Source: an uncultured Legionella sp. | GTDB lineage: Bacteria; Pseudomonadota; Gammaproteobacteria; Legionellales; Legionellaceae | NCBI RefSeq assembly: GCF_937871865.1 | Contig: NZ_CALMPD010000256.1 | Span: 1-50,315, forward strand | Direction of reading: 5' to 3' | Length of the DNA: 50,315 bases | Shown: positions 24,454 through 34,806 of the stretch, piece after piece | Numbering within the stretch: position 1 is the first letter of the stretch | Layout: each line of letters starts with the position of its first letter | Translations under genes and position numbers: made by a program | The notes under the pieces: generated by a model | Database searches by the model: none | What the model was told of the DNA's origin: nothing | The model's input: the letters and a program-made list of their open reading frames with translations, nothing else

Positions 24454-26376
24454 TTACTGAGATGCATTTAATGTGGCTTGTATCCCGGAGCTAGGCTCGG
24501 TATCAGGAAGAGTTACCACGCGGCGTCTGGTAGTAAATAAATTAGAAGCATGAATGGTGTTCGTTTCTTTCTGTACAGGCCTTAATACCGACGCGCTGGC
24601 TACTTCGTGTTTTGTTGCACTTAATGGAGCCTCATCAGGATGCGGTGTTTTATCACTGTAGTTAAGAACAGGCTCTGGTCTTTTATTACCAAAAAAACCC
24701 AGCTGATGTGCTCTGGCTGACATCAATTGTTCTGCCGAAAGAGTAGGCGACTCTTCACTGGACGATGGAATAAGTGCCGTTTGTTTCTCACTACCAAGCA
24801 AGGCCAGAGGCTGTACTCTTGCTGAAACCAAGCGATTTGCCGGAAGGCTTGGAGTATTATCGCGTTCCTCAGGCAAAAGAGTAACAAGAGATTTAGCTCC
24901 CAACAAAGTCAGATGTGGGGTAGAACTTAATTCAACTATCGTTTTCACTTTATTTCGTTGCAACCAGTGCTTTAATGAACTTAAGAAATCCCAAAAATCC
25001 TCCTCTTTACTTAACATGATGAGAAATTGAGTTAATTTTTTGGGTACACCAAATTTGAGATTGATGGCTAAAGCAACCCCTTTGGGCGGGATCCAGTCCA
25101 ACGTTGTTTTCGTCTTGCTTTCCCGGTAGGACAATAAAGTTTCTACGGCATATAAGCTTCCTTTCTGGATATCAGGCCAATACATGGCAATAACCGGATC
25201 ATTAACCAAACCATTGGCCTGGAAAATAGGAGGTACAATCCATTCACGTGCTGTAATTAATGACTGTTTAACTAATCCCGGGAACACTTTTTTTACCGTT
25301 TCCAGATCACTATTCAATAGACGGCTGCCGTATCTTAACGCAGGAGATAAGGGGATCAAAGGAGGAGCATCCTTATCTGGTTTAAAATCAATAGGCACTC
25401 GTTTCATAACTCCGGCAAAAATAACATCAGCAATGAAGCGGCAGACACGTTCATAAGCATTTAAAGGATCAAATGGTAACGTCGCATCTTTGTCCTCAAC
25501 TAAAGGAATGCTCATATGCGCAGCAACATTCATATGCAATAACAACAGTAAATATTTCATCGTTCTGTAATAGAGGAATGGCGGCATGCCAACAGTAGAT
25601 TCAAGCACATAATCCATGAGCATGCTTGACGCTTCATAAGTTAAACCTAAAGCCAGAACAGACTCCGACATCATTGCCTTGTGACGTTCACATCGCTCCG
25701 GAGTGACTGAGCGAGTAATATAACGGCCATTGAAAAAAATCCGTAGAACAGAGGCAGTTGCCTCCCCTCCATAAGGAATTAAACTAATCAAAGCAGCAGC
25801 CCCATCATTAGCAGCAAGGATAATCGGGGCTCGCCCATCGCCTTTCATCTGGCGCTTAAAATTGCACTTCTGCTCCTTACATAAAGAAGGAGGAAGCACG
25901 AGTTTGTTTGAATTAAATGCTGCAGGCCCCACTGAATTCAGAACAGTAATTTGAACAAGGGTCTGCGCTCCTTGGCGCATGGTATAGGCTTGCACACCAT
26001 AACCGACCAGAGATAAAGTACCTAAAAAAATGGAATACGGCGCATACCATTCGTCAGCTTCATGGCCTTCTCGAAAGTAAGTCTGGACACTATTATTAGC
26101 ATAGTTTAATGCGACTATGGGAATCACTCCGTTTACCAGGATATAGCCCATTCCATTGACAATTTTCCGGGCAGAAGCATTATTGATTAAAGTAGGGACA
26201 GCTTTGCGTAAGGCGAGACCTTGTTCCAGAACCTGGAACGCTGTATTTGCGGTGTAAGTAACTGCCCCTACAGTGATGCTGGACAGGGAAGCATTGCTCC
26301 AAGCCCATTTGACTCCATTACTTATTTTCGTACCAACAGATGTAAATCCATCAACAACCGATGACCACCAGCTCAT
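24454..26376 (-). CDS. Large unknown protein with degenerate C-terminal repeats; effector candidate
   Basis: 640 residues from ATG 26376, preceded at six bases by AAGGAG; the in-frame ATG at 26406 lacks such a site. The N-terminus (MSWWSSVVDGFTSVGTKI) is followed by hydrophobic stretches that may be membrane-embedded (GMGYILVNGVIPIVAL; IFLGTLSLVGYGVQAY). Residues of about 470-575 hold three to four degenerate repeats of about 35 residues, each with (L/Q)xLLG or LGFFG and a following P-x-L-x-A-x-x-L-(V/M)-S-A-R block. No catalytic motif recognised. From memory, L. pneumophila has reported Dot/Icm substrates in a comparable position upstream of nth and metG; I could not check this. Confidence 0.65.
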   Translation of the reverse strand: MSWWSSVVDGFTSVGTKISNGVKWAWSNASLSSITVGAVTYTANTAFQVLEQGLALRKAVPTLINNASARKIVNGMGYILVNGVIPIVALNYANNSVQTYFREGHEADEWYAPYSIFLGTLSLVGYGVQAYTMRQGAQTLVQITVLNSVGPAAFNSNKLVLPPSLCKEQKCNFKRQMKGDGRAPIILAANDGAAALISLIPYGGEATASVLRIFFNGRYITRSVTPERCERHKAMMSESVLALGLTYEASSMLMDYVLESTVGMPPFLYYRTMKYLLLLLHMNVAAHMSIPLVEDKDATLPFDPLNAYERVCRFIADVIFAGVMKRVPIDFKPDKDAPPLIPLSPALRYGSRLLNSDLETVKKVFPGLVKQSLITAREWIVPPIFQANGLVNDPVIAMYWPDIQKGSLYAVETLLSYRESKTKTTLDWIPPKGVALAINLKFGVPKKLTQFLIMLSKEEDFWDFLSSLKHWLQRNKVKTIVELSSTPHLTLLGAKSLVTLLPEERDNTPSLPANRLVSARVQPLALLGSEKQTALIPSSSEESPTLSAEQLMSARAHQLGFFGNKRPEPVLNYSDKTPHPDEAPLSATKHEVASASVLRPVQKETNTIHASNLFTTRRRVVTLPDTEPSSGIQATLNASQ

Positions 26377-26589
26377 AATGCTCTCCTTGCAACAGCGGAA
26401 ATTCATTCTAGGGGTAAAAAAATAGAAATACCAGAGGTTTTAATAGGCTTTATTCAGCCAATTTTAAAAAAAAACTGCTGTTGAGAACAGTGAAGCGTCT
26501 CTAAAATTTTTTTAGCGAGAATATAAAATATATTTTATTAACAATCAGTAACACCCGATAAATTGACCAGTATCTTGAGGCTGAATGAT

Positions 26590-27222
26590 TTATAAATTTT
26601 TATTTTTATATTCGCACAGATCGCGAATCAGACAGGTACTGCAATGAGGATTACGAGCCGTACAGACGTAACGTCCATGTAAAATAAGCCAGTGGTGTGC
26701 ATCTTGTAAGAACTCAGGTTCAATATTTTTTAATAGCTCCATCTCAACAGCCAAGGGAGTTTTTCCCTTTGCAAAGCCTATTCGGTTCGATACGCGAAAA
26801 ATATGAGTATCTACGGCCATAGTTGGATATCCAAAAGCGGTATTAAGCACTACATTTGCCGTCTTACGGCCTACGCCCGGCAAGGACTCTAATGCTTCGC
26901 GCTGGTTGGGGACTTCTCCATTATAGAGTTTAACCAGTAATTCACAGGTTTTAATCACATTCTGGGCTTTGCTGTTATAGAGCCCTATAGTTTTGATGTA
27001 ATTTTTTAATTGATCCAGCCCTAAGTCAAGAATGGCTTGAGGTGTATTCGCTACAGCATATAAATGTTCAGTCGCTTTATTCACACTCACATCAGTTGCT
27101 TGCGCCGAGAGAATTACTGCAATTAATAATTCAAAATCAGAACTGTAATTCAATTCAGTGGTGGGATGAGGATTTTGCTGGCGAAACCGCTCAAAAATCT
27201 CACGACGCTTTTGCTTGTTCAT
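26590..27222 (-). CDS. nth: Endonuclease III (DNA glycosylase/AP lyase)
   Basis: 210 residues. It removes oxidised pyrimidines and nicks the AP site. The helix-hairpin-helix [14 protein letters not shown] contains the catalytic Lys, and the catalytic Asp is in [12 protein letters not shown]. The C-terminal 4Fe-4S cluster ligands follow the family pattern C-x6-C-x2-C-x5-C ([17 protein letters not shown]). The start overlaps the stop of the upstream ferredoxin gene by four bases, so it is the last gene of the metG-rnfB-like-nth operon. Confidence 0.97.
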   Translation of the reverse strand: MNKQKRREIFERFRQQNPHPTTELNYSSDFELLIAVILSAQATDVSVNKATEHLYAVANTPQAILDLGLDQLKNYIKTIGLYNSKAQNVIKTCELLVKLYNGEVPNQREALESLPGVGRKTANVVLNTAFGYPTMAVDTHIFRVSNRIGFAKGKTPLAVEMELLKNIEPEFLQDAHHWLILHGRYVCTARNPHCSTCLIRDLCEYKNKNL

Positions 27223-27830
27223 GTACTTTTTTTCGCTTTTACTCGAGCCAATGCTTGTTGAATATAATCCTGTTTTGCTCGTAAGTCTTCAACGTGATCT
27301 TGAGATTGCATCGCCAACTGACGTTTTTCTCTATAATTTTGTTGCTGTTCATGTTCTTCCCGCAACAAACGAGCTTGCTTGGCATTAAATCGGGTACGAG
27401 CCAGATCCTGGTCATATTGCGAATCAGTTAAAGACACCATGTCAATACAATCCACAGGACATGGTTCTACACATAATCCACACCCGGTGCACTCGTGAGT
27501 AATCACAGCATGCATCAATTTGCCGCTACCGATAATTGCATCAACCGGACAGGCTTTAATGCATTTGGTACACCCAATACATTCTGCCTCCCGGATTACC
27601 GCAACCGAAGGTTGACGCATTTGTTCCCGTGCCCCATCCAAATACGGTGCTGGATCTATCCTCAGCAAAGCGCCTAGTGATTTGACCGTGGCAATCCCTC
27701 CAGGAGGACATTTATTGATTAAAGCAGTGCCTTGCACCAAAGCCTCGGCATAAGGCATACATCCGGGATAACTGCACTCACCGCATTGCGTTTGCGGTAG
27801 CAGTGCATCCACCTCTTTTACTGTTGCCAT
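27219..27830 (-). CDS. rnfB: RnfB-like iron-sulfur protein (two [4Fe-4S] plus N-terminal cluster)
   Basis: 203 residues. The N-terminal CGECSYPGC ... NKCPPGG segment is the four-Cys cluster of RnfB/RsxB. It is followed by two ferredoxin motifs, [12 protein letters not shown] and [12 protein letters not shown], and then a charged helix ([20 protein letters not shown]). The hydrophobic N-terminal anchor of typical RnfB is absent and no other rnf genes are nearby, so it is probably a soluble electron carrier rather than part of a complete Rnf complex. It sits between metG (one-base overlap) and nth (four-base overlap). In many gammaproteobacteria rnfB and nth are neighbours. Confidence 0.88.
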   Translation of the reverse strand: MATVKEVDALLPQTQCGECSYPGCMPYAEALVQGTALINKCPPGGIATVKSLGALLRIDPAPYLDGAREQMRQPSVAVIREAECIGCTKCIKACPVDAIIGSGKLMHAVITHECTGCGLCVEPCPVDCIDMVSLTDSQYDQDLARTRFNAKQARLLREEHEQQQNYREKRQLAMQSQDHVEDLRAKQDYIQQALARVKAKKST

Positions 27831-29839
27831 TACTTCACCTTCATGCCTGGAAGTGCTCCTGCATCAGGTTGCAATAAGAAAATCCCTTTACCATCACCAG
27901 CAGCCAGAACCATACCTTCCGAGACGCCAAATCGCATGGTGCGTGGAGCCAAATTAGCAACCATTACGGTTAATCGTCCCACTAAATCTGCAGGAGCATA
28001 TGCACTTTTGATTCCGGCAAAGACCTGTTTTTTTGCATCGCCTAAATCAAGGCTTAAGCGCAATAATTTGTCAGCGCCTTCCACTGGTTCTGCCGCAACT
28101 ATCTTTGCGATTCGTAAATCTACTTTTGCAAACTCATCAATACTTATCGTGCCTTCGTCAGCTACTGGTTCCTTTTCTACAACCGTTGTCATTACATCTT
28201 CCTTAGTCTGGGCAAACATTGCATCAATTTTTTCTTTTTCTACTCGCACCATTAAGGGTTGAAATGCACTAATCTTGTGATTCAGCAACGGATTATTGAT
28301 AGACTCCCAAGTCAGCGGCTCACAATTTAAAAAGTGTTCTGCAGCCTGTGCCATCTGTGGCAAAATCGGTTTTAAGTAAGTCATTAAAATACGAAATAGA
28401 TTAATCCCCATGGTGCAAATAGCATGAACCTCAGGCAAACGATCGGCTTCCTTCGCTAAGACCCAGGGTTTATTAGCATCAATGTACTGATTTACTTTAT
28501 CCGCACACTCCATAATTTGTCGGACGGCACGTGCATAGTCCCGGGCAACAAATGACTCAATCACCGCATCCCTGGCACCGGATATATCCGCATACAATTG
28601 TGGCTCAGATAAAGAATCGCTTAATTGATTATCAAAGCGTTTGTTGATAAATCCTGCACAGCGGCTGGCAATGTTAACCACTTTGCCTACCAAGTCGGCA
28701 TTGACTCTATTGGTAAAATCGTCAAAATTCAGATCCAGATCATCCACCCGTCCATTTAATTTTGCAGCAAAGTAATAACGCAGGTATTCGGGATTGAGAT
28801 GAGCAAGGTAAGTACGTGCTTCCAAAAAGGTTCCACGTGATTTTGACATTTTTTGTCCATCAACGGTTAAAAATCCGTGGGTAAACACTGCCGTTGGCAT
28901 TCTATGGCCACTGGCAGCCAACAACGCAGGCCAAAACAAGGCATGAAAATAAACGATGTCTTTACCAACAAAATGATAAAGTTCAGTTTGGGACTCTTTA
29001 TTCCAAAACTCGGTAAAATCAACACCATGTTCATCACAATATTTTTTAAAGCTGGCCATATACCCTATTGGCGCATCAAGCCAAACATAAAAATATTTAT
29101 CTTGGGCTCCTGGTATAGGAAAACCAAAATAAGGAGCATCACGCGAAATATCCCATTGCTTTAATCCCGCGTCAAACCATTCATCCAGCTTATTAGCTAC
29201 CTCTGTTTGTAAATGACCATTTTTGGTCCATTCTTTCAACAATGATTCATATTTAGGTAAATCAAAAAAATAATGTTCCGAATCCTTTTCTATAGGTCTG
29301 GCGCCAGATATAGCAGACACAGGATCGATTAAATCAGTAGGGGCATAGGTCGCACCGCAGACTTCACAATTATCGCCATATTGATCTTTAGCGCTGCACT
29401 TAGGACAGGTCCCCTTTACGTAACGATCGGGCAGGAACATTTTTTTCTCAGGATCAAAAGCCTGACGAATTGTTTTTTTGACAATATCGCCACCAGCTTG
29501 CAGCTGTTCATAGATAGCAGAAGCCAGGGCCTGATTTTCTGGTGAATGAGTTGTATGATAGCAATCATAATCAATGGCAAAGGCCTTAAAATCATTTTCA
29601 TGACTTAATTTGATTTCGGCAGTCAACTCTTCAGGAGTAATACCCATCTGCTCTGCTTTAAGCATAATAGGGGTACCGTGAGCATCGTCACCACACACAC
29701 TGATGCATTCAATTCCCAACATTTTATGGGTACGTACCCATATATCTGTCTGTATGTGTTCCACCAAATGTCCAAGATGTAAATGTCCATTAGCATAGGG
29801 AAGAGCGCTGGTCACCAGCATTTTGCGTTGTGTCGACAT
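27830..29839 (-). CDS. metG: Methionyl-tRNA synthetase
   Basis: 669 residues. It charges tRNA-Met and initiator tRNA. Class I signatures are present: HLGH in [15 protein letters not shown] and KMSKS in [12 protein letters not shown] zinc knuckle with four cysteines ([21 protein letters not shown] region) lies in the connective domain. The last 110 residues form the dimerising tRNA-binding EMAP-like domain ([20 protein letters not shown]), so it is the long bacterial form. It is the first gene of the operon; the ribosome site before the ATG is weak (GAGAG at about 12 bases). Confidence 0.98.
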   Translation of the reverse strand: MSTQRKMLVTSALPYANGHLHLGHLVEHIQTDIWVRTHKMLGIECISVCGDDAHGTPIMLKAEQMGITPEELTAEIKLSHENDFKAFAIDYDCYHTTHSPENQALASAIYEQLQAGGDIVKKTIRQAFDPEKKMFLPDRYVKGTCPKCSAKDQYGDNCEVCGATYAPTDLIDPVSAISGARPIEKDSEHYFFDLPKYESLLKEWTKNGHLQTEVANKLDEWFDAGLKQWDISRDAPYFGFPIPGAQDKYFYVWLDAPIGYMASFKKYCDEHGVDFTEFWNKESQTELYHFVGKDIVYFHALFWPALLAASGHRMPTAVFTHGFLTVDGQKMSKSRGTFLEARTYLAHLNPEYLRYYFAAKLNGRVDDLDLNFDDFTNRVNADLVGKVVNIASRCAGFINKRFDNQLSDSLSEPQLYADISGARDAVIESFVARDYARAVRQIMECADKVNQYIDANKPWVLAKEADRLPEVHAICTMGINLFRILMTYLKPILPQMAQAAEHFLNCEPLTWESINNPLLNHKISAFQPLMVRVEKEKIDAMFAQTKEDVMTTVVEKEPVADEGTISIDEFAKVDLRIAKIVAAEPVEGADKLLRLSLDLGDAKKQVFAGIKSAYAPADLVGRLTVMVANLAPRTMRFGVSEGMVLAAGDGKGIFLLQPDAGALPGMKVK

Positions 29840-30023
29840 AGATATAGAATACTCTCAAATTTAAAACGGCTAATTATAACGCAAAGAGAAACTAAATGCT
29901 GTAAACATATAAGGCAGCGTTAATAAAAATAGGAAGCAGGCTGACAATACGTCTCGCTTGAGACAGGTTTTATTGTTTATAATTTGCTAATATCAAATTA
30001 ATTACTTCAGATAGTGAACTACA

Positions 30024-30593
30024 ATGACCAATAATCCACGGCTTATTATAGGCATCAGTGGCTCATCAGGTATTATCTATGGCATCAGGCTATTACAGAT
30101 ATTAAAAAACTTACCTATTGAAACCCATTTGGTGGTCAGCAAAGCAGGACAATTAACCCGCGCTTATGAAACGGAGCTAAGTGCCGCCGAGTTAAAAGCA
30201 TTGGCCGATGTATATCATCCTTGCACCAACATCAGTGCCAGCATTGCCAGTGGCTCGTTTAAAACCTTAGGCATGATCATCGCCCCTTGCTCCATGAAAA
30301 CCCTGGGAGAAATTGCTCACGGCATCAGCAGCACCCTGCTCACCCGAGCGGCTGATGTGGTGTTGAAAGAACGGCGCAAGCTGGTGCTGATGCCGCGCGA
30401 AACCCCATTACACTTAGGGCATCTGAACAACATGGTCAGTATTACCCAAATGGGGGGCATTATTTGTCCGCCAGTACCGGCATTTTATACAAAACCGCAA
30501 AGCATAGCGGATCTGGTTGATGAGACTGTAGGAAGGGTACTTGATTTATTTGATTTGGAGAGCGGATTGGTTAAACGGTGGGGCGAGGAATAA
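30024..30593 (+). CDS. ubiX: Flavin prenyltransferase UbiX
   Basis: 189 residues. UbiX makes the prenylated FMN cofactor used by UbiD in ubiquinone synthesis. The FMN-binding start (LIIGISGSSGIIYGIRLLQ) and the MPRETPLHLGHLNNM segment are typical, as is the length. It is a single gene divergent from metG; no -35/-10 pair of correct spacing was found. The minus-strand terminator of the next gene overlaps its stop codon. Confidence 0.95.
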   Translation: MTNNPRLIIGISGSSGIIYGIRLLQILKNLPIETHLVVSKAGQLTRAYETELSAAELKALADVYHPCTNISASIASGSFKTLGMIIAPCSMKTLGEIAHGISSTLLTRAADVVLKERRKLVLMPRETPLHLGHLNNMVSITQMGGIICPPVPAFYTKPQSIADLVDETVGRVLDLFDLESGLVKRWGEE

Positions 30594-30596
30594 AAA

Positions 30597-30614
30597 ACGC
30601 GACCTAAGCCGCGT
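30597..30614 (-). terminator. Rho-independent terminator of the 30640-31446 gene
   Basis: On the minus strand ACGCGGC-TTAG-GTCGCGT (7 bp with one G-T pair) is followed by TTTTTTATTCC. It starts four bases past the ubiX stop and lies 26 bases past the minus-strand gene, so it should end that gene's transcript. Confidence 0.75.
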
Positions 30615-30639
30615 CTCCAATTATTAGATAGAATCTAAT

Positions 30640-31446
30640 TTAAAATCCAGTGCCGTTCATTGCAGTCACATTTACGGTTGAATCTAGCTCATCACTAGCT
30701 GATTTGCCAACGGCTTCTAAGTTAACAGGAGCTTTACGGAATAAAGCAGCAGAATAGACTGGCTGCGTATCTTCAGCAGAAGACTCTGAAGATGATTCAG
30801 AAGAAGTACCTGATCTATTCATACGATTCAAACCTGAAGTGTTGCCTGGCTTGGCATTTAAGTCAAATAGGGGGTTACGACGTGATTGGCCATCCAGCTT
30901 GGTACGGTTTTCCTCTCCTGATTTTTCAAAATCAGATGGACTACCCTTTTTACGACCAGAAAAGAACGCCCCGATAGCAGTAAATGTATTAATAACAGCA
31001 GCGCCAACATAAACAACAGCACTAGTAGCAACAGTTGCAGCAGCAGCAACTGCACCCACCTGAGCCAGATAGCCTGTTCCTACGAGAGAAGCAATTGAAA
31101 CACCGGCTACAGTAAACTCAGTAACCGCAGCCAAGGCGGCAGGCCAGAATGCGACGGTTAGAGCAGCAGCGCCGGCAAGAACAAGGGATGACCAAAATGC
31201 AACGGCAATAGCTTTCTGATGGTTTGTGATAAAGTTCGTAATTCCTCGTGCAACAAATTTGGTTGCGTCAAGAATAAAGTTGCCAACAAATCGAACGGCA
31301 TCAACAGCCAAACCAAAAATACCACGGAAATTCTGTTTCTCTCCTTCCTGGTCAAGGTAAGTGGCACCTAACAATAAGGCACTGATACCGGAAACAGCAT
31401 ATGCAGGCAGATAAAACACACCTTTTGCAAAGTCTTTAAACATCAT
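30640..31446 (-). CDS. Membrane protein with serine/acidic tail; effector candidate
   Basis: 268 residues; ATG preceded at about seven bases by GGAG. Hydrophobic helices lie at about residues 15-32, 80-105 and 112-160, many alanine- and glycine-rich (GAAALTVAFWPAALAAV). The remaining 100 residues are polar and disordered: RKKGSPSDFEKSGEENRTK, then a Ser/Glu block (SSESSSESSAED), ending NVTAMNGTGF. This layout, a membrane hairpin plus an acidic flexible tail, fits membrane-inserted Dot/Icm effectors. No signal peptide. It lies between ubiX and the smaller protein of similar layout at 31687-32232. Not recognised; from memory, comparable L. pneumophila positions hold reported substrates. Confidence 0.65.
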   Translation of the reverse strand: MMFKDFAKGVFYLPAYAVSGISALLLGATYLDQEGEKQNFRGIFGLAVDAVRFVGNFILDATKFVARGITNFITNHQKAIAVAFWSSLVLAGAAALTVAFWPAALAAVTEFTVAGVSIASLVGTGYLAQVGAVAAAATVATSAVVYVGAAVINTFTAIGAFFSGRKKGSPSDFEKSGEENRTKLDGQSRRNPLFDLNAKPGNTSGLNRMNRSGTSSESSSESSAEDTQPVYSAALFRKAPVNLEAVGKSASDELDSTVNVTAMNGTGF

Positions 31447-31686
31447 GTCATTACTCCAATGGGTTATAAATCGAGGCGGATTGTAGCAACGACGTTGTTA
31501 AAAGTGAACCAAAAATGCGCAAGACATTGTATCAGAAGTGTAAAATAATGTGGGGTGATTTTGCACCGATATTAAAATAATTTTCCTTTTAGTCACATCT
31601 CAATAAATGCGGTAAAATTACGTACCGCGATCGGTCGACAGCATGCGAAACTTCAGAACCAAAGGTGGTATTGGAATCTCTCCACC

Positions 31687-32232
31687 TTAGCGAAATGACA
31701 TAGAGTTGGTTGCTATTTCGAGCTCGATAGCTCCTGTTACCTCTGGACAGATTAAAGGGATTGGTCGTGGTTGTTCTTCATCAGAGCAGTCAGAACTCAA
31801 TTCATGAAACTCTTCAGCATCTACATCATCAAAATGCTCAGGAGTCTGTAGCTTTAAATGATTTTTAAAAATATCGTACGAGGCTTCAGATAAAGGCTTT
31901 ATGTCCACGTCCTCTTCCTTGACCAAAAGAGGATACACATGGCTGCCAATAGTGATCAATTGTTTCATTGACGCGAGGCTTGCTGACAACAAGACAAAAC
32001 TGGCGCCCGCCATGATAACCCCCAAAGTAAAAACGGCTAAGGGAATACTCAGCGAAGTCAAAAAAGCCAGTGGGGCAACACCGTAAAGGGTCAGGCCAAC
32101 AAACGCTGACAAAACGGCAGGATATGTGGCACTTAAAGCCGCCACACCAGCTCCTATAGCTAAAGAAGAAAGAAAAAGCATCGCCAAATACCCTTTATTT
32201 CGATTAAACCACTCCTTTACCATAACCCACAT
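31687..32232 (-). CDS. Small membrane protein with acidic tail; effector candidate
   Basis: 181 residues; first ATG chosen because GAGG lies seven bases upstream. The N-terminal 95 residues contain three hydrophobic helices (YLAMLFLSSLAIGAGVAAL; VLSAFVGLTLYGVAPLAFL; FTLGVIMAGASFVLLSAS). After these comes a soluble tail with an acidic block (DDVDAEEFHELSSDCSDEE), matching the E-block idea for Dot/Icm signals, and a final IATNSMSFR. It is followed upstream on the same strand by queC but separated by 57 bp. It shares a general plan with the 30640-31446 protein but no clear sequence identity. Confidence 0.62.
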   Translation of the reverse strand: MWVMVKEWFNRNKGYLAMLFLSSLAIGAGVAALSATYPAVLSAFVGLTLYGVAPLAFLTSLSIPLAVFTLGVIMAGASFVLLSASLASMKQLITIGSHVYPLLVKEEDVDIKPLSEASYDIFKNHLKLQTPEHFDDVDAEEFHELSSDCSDEEQPRPIPLICPEVTGAIELEIATNSMSFR

Positions 32233-32288
32233 AACCAGACCTCAAGGCAAAATTTTTCAGATTATATCATTTTTCCCATCTAAATGAA

Positions 32289-32975
32289 TCATTTATGAAC
32301 AGAATTTTGGTATGCGGTAGGATCGTCTATTCCGGCCCCAGCAAAGCCACGCTTTCTAAAAGTACAGCTATCACAAGTTCCACACGCCTCTCCATTTTGG
32401 TTAGCCTGATAACAGGAGACCGTCAAACGATAGTCAACTCCCAATTGAACCCCCAGTTGAATGGTTTCAATTTTGCTTAAATGCTGCAAAGGAGCATTAA
32501 TGTGAAAGACATCCCCTTCAAGTCCAGCTTTGGTTGCCAGATTGGCCATAGTTTGAAAAGCCTCAATAAACTCTGGCCGGCAATCAGGATAATGAGAAAA
32601 ATCAACCGAACTGGCACCGATGTAGATGTCCCTGGCTCCGATGGACTCAGCAAAACTTAAAGCCATAGACAAAAAAACCGTATTACGAGCAGGCACATAA
32701 GTAACCGGTATTGATGAACTCCCCTGAAAATAAGGGACGTCAATACGCTCATCAGTCAAAGCAGAGCCAGTAAACAATTGTGAATCCAGAGTTATTATTT
32801 TGTGGTCAGCCACTTCAAAATGGGCTGCGATTCTCGCTGCGGCGAGAAGTTCAGCAGAGTGTCTTTGTCCATAAGAAAAACTCAAGGCATAACAGCTAAA
32901 TCCTTTTGCTTTGGCAAGAGCCAGACAAGTAGTAGAGTCTAATCCGCCAGAAAGTAACACTACCGCCTTTTTCAT
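32289..32975 (-). CDS. queC: 7-cyano-7-deazaguanine (preQ0) synthase
   Basis: 228 residues from ATG 32975; the frame extends upstream to 33041 but [11 protein letters not shown] is the family start. QueC converts carboxy-deazaguanine to preQ0, on the way to queuosine in tRNA. The ATP PP-loop SGGLDSTT is at the N-terminus and the four zinc cysteines are in [17 protein letters not shown]. Arrangement is divergent from manC with about 88 bp between starts, so both promoters share this gap. Confidence 0.96.
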   Translation of the reverse strand: MKKAVVLLSGGLDSTTCLALAKAKGFSCYALSFSYGQRHSAELLAAARIAAHFEVADHKIITLDSQLFTGSALTDERIDVPYFQGSSSIPVTYVPARNTVFLSMALSFAESIGARDIYIGASSVDFSHYPDCRPEFIEAFQTMANLATKAGLEGDVFHINAPLQHLSKIETIQLGVQLGVDYRLTVSCYQANQNGEACGTCDSCTFRKRGFAGAGIDDPTAYQNSVHK

Positions 32976-33063
32976 AATTTTTTGCCTCATTGATTTAGAG
33001 CATTGCCTGCTATTAAAAAACTCTGTTAAAATGCTGCCCAATTATGCCACAACTTGGAATGTG

Positions 33064-34503
33064 ATGACGACTAATCTTTTTCCTGTAATTCTTGCCGGAG
33101 GCTCTGGCACCCGCTTATGGCCATTATCGCGCCAGAACTTCCCTAAACAATTCCTGGCATTAAACGGCGAGCTGTCCTTGCTGCAACAAACAATGAAACG
33201 TGCTCAAAGCCTCCAAAACCGGCATTCGATTATCGTGAGCAATGACGCGCATTATTTTCTTTGCCAGGAGCAATTACAGGACTTTGCTGCCCAAACCACT
33301 TATTTGCTGGAACCCTGTGTCCGCAATACCGCTCCGGCGATTGCCTGCGCAGCGCACCACCTGGCTCAGATTGCCGGGGAAGATGCCGTGATGTTAGTAC
33401 TGCCCTCAGATCACTGGATAGCTGATGATAAGGCCTGGAGTGAGGCCATGCTTGCTGGCGCTCAGTTTGCTCAGGAATACAAAGCAATCGTTACCTTTGG
33501 CATCGCACCCGACAGTCCTAAAACAGGGTATGGCTATATAGAAGCAGGTTCCGAATTAAATAAACACGTAAAAGAGGTATCAAGCTTTAGAGAAAAACCG
33601 GATGTTCGTACTGCCGCAGAATTTATAGCCGATGGGAATTATTTCTGGAATAGCGGTATGTTTGTCTGTACTGCCGGTACCTATCTGGATGAGTTAAATA
33701 AATTTGAACCTGCCATGCATCATTTGAGCAATCAGGCTCTAATCGCAGCGCAACAACATCATGATTTTTTAAGGCTTGATCTGGATGCTTTTTCGCAATG
33801 CAAAGAAGAATCAATTGACTATGCCATAATGGAAAAAACCAAGAAGGCAGTGGTAATTCCAGTCGCCATGCAATGGAGTGACCTTGGCTGCTGGACTGCT
33901 GTTGCAGATGCGAACGAACAAGATGAACATGGAAATACAATTACCGGGAAAGTCATCGCTCAAGACAGCCATAACTGCTTAATCAATAGTGAAAACCTAC
34001 TTGTAACGACGGTGGGAATTCAAAATCAGATTATTGTTGCAACCAGTGATGCCGTTTTAGTTGCCGATAAACAATATTCGCAACAAGTGAAAGAATTGGT
34101 TAACTCATTACGCAAAGACCATCACCATCTGACTCAGGATCACCAACGGGTTCCCAGGCCATGGGGCTATTATGAAATATTGGCCGAAGGTGGTGCATTT
34201 AAGGTAAAGCGCCTTATGGTTAAACCCGGAGCAAAAATATCATTACAAACACATCAGCACCGAGCGGAACACTGGGTTATTGTTGGTGGCGAAGCAGAAG
34301 TCATCAACGGCACGCAAAAAATCCTGCTGTCCGTCAATCAATCCACCTATATCCCACAAAATACACTGCATCGATTGAGTAATCCGGGAACTACTCCTCT
34401 TTATGTCATTGAAGTACAAAGTGGTTCTTATTTAGGCGAAGACGATATTAAACGTTTCGATGATATTTACGCAAGAACAGGGCTTGAGCCAGTACCCGTT
34501 TGA
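33064..34503 (+). CDS. manC: Mannose-1-phosphate guanylyltransferase / mannose-6-phosphate isomerase
   Basis: 479 residues from ATG 33064 (MTTNLFPVILAGGSGTRLWPLSR), the usual size for the two-domain ManC/AlgA type; the in-frame ATG at 33031 would add eleven residues. The N-terminal part is the GDP-mannose pyrophosphorylase with GGSGTRLWPLSRQNFPKQ and FWNSGMFV. The C-terminal cupin holds the isomerase site (QTHQHRAEHWVIVGGEA). Product GDP-mannose feeds surface polysaccharide. No sugar-transferase genes are adjacent, so the gene is away from an LPS cluster. A stem-loop follows. Confidence 0.95.
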   Translation: MTTNLFPVILAGGSGTRLWPLSRQNFPKQFLALNGELSLLQQTMKRAQSLQNRHSIIVSNDAHYFLCQEQLQDFAAQTTYLLEPCVRNTAPAIACAAHHLAQIAGEDAVMLVLPSDHWIADDKAWSEAMLAGAQFAQEYKAIVTFGIAPDSPKTGYGYIEAGSELNKHVKEVSSFREKPDVRTAAEFIADGNYFWNSGMFVCTAGTYLDELNKFEPAMHHLSNQALIAAQQHHDFLRLDLDAFSQCKEESIDYAIMEKTKKAVVIPVAMQWSDLGCWTAVADANEQDEHGNTITGKVIAQDSHNCLINSENLLVTTVGIQNQIIVATSDAVLVADKQYSQQVKELVNSLRKDHHHLTQDHQRVPRPWGYYEILAEGGAFKVKRLMVKPGAKISLQTHQHRAEHWVIVGGEAEVINGTQKILLSVNQSTYIPQNTLHRLSNPGTTPLYVIEVQSGSYLGEDDIKRFDDIYARTGLEPVPV

Positions 34504-34518
34504 AATGCTTTTGACTAA

Positions 34519-34552
34519 TTCCTCTCATTGGCCTGTTCTGTAATGAGAGGAA
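34519..34552 (+). terminator. Stem-loop after manC
   Basis: 11-bp perfect stem TTCCTCTCATT / AATGAGAGGAA with a 12-base loop, 15 bases past the manC stop. No T-tract follows, so it may be a processing or weak termination hairpin. Confidence 0.5.
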
Positions 34553-34697
34553 CTGTATTGTTCCATCCTGAATATCTGTAGTCCTTATAAAATTTTTATT
34601 TTATCCCATAATACCCATTTCAGGATTTTCATTGGTAATAATTTAGCTAATTTATGCAAAATTTAGTATCAATAATGTAAATCCATGAACATTATCC

Positions 34698-34727
34698 TTG
34701 TTTTTAAAATACATGCTATGTTATAAA
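34698..34727 (+). promoter_or_regulatory. Possible sigma-70 promoter of the 637-residue protein
   Basis: TTGTTT and TATAAA are separated by 18 bases, about 80 bases before the start codon. The -35 is weak (three of six consensus bases), so this is tentative. Confidence 0.35.
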
Positions 34728-34806
34728 AAAGAACACTTATGCTTTTTTTTAGTATAATTAAAAGGTGATCACCAAAAACTCATAAACATAATCAAGGGGT
34801 GATGTT

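Larger units (their letters stand above)
34504..34806. other. Intergenic region between manC and the 637-residue membrane protein
   Basis: Contains the stem-loop after manC, then an AT-rich stretch holding the likely promoter of the next gene (34698-34727). No coding sequence seen. Confidence 0.55.

Noticed and set aside
28828..28844. Sequence GTTCCACGTGATTTT resembling the parS core (CACGTG)
   Set aside because: Only about ten of fourteen positions fit the parS consensus and it lies inside metG; no perfect parS was found in the window.
29953..29976. GTCTC-GCTT-GAGAC inverted repeat before ubiX as a promoter or operator
   Set aside because: Only five-base arms, and the -35/-10 pair around it has a 14-base spacer, so support is too weak.
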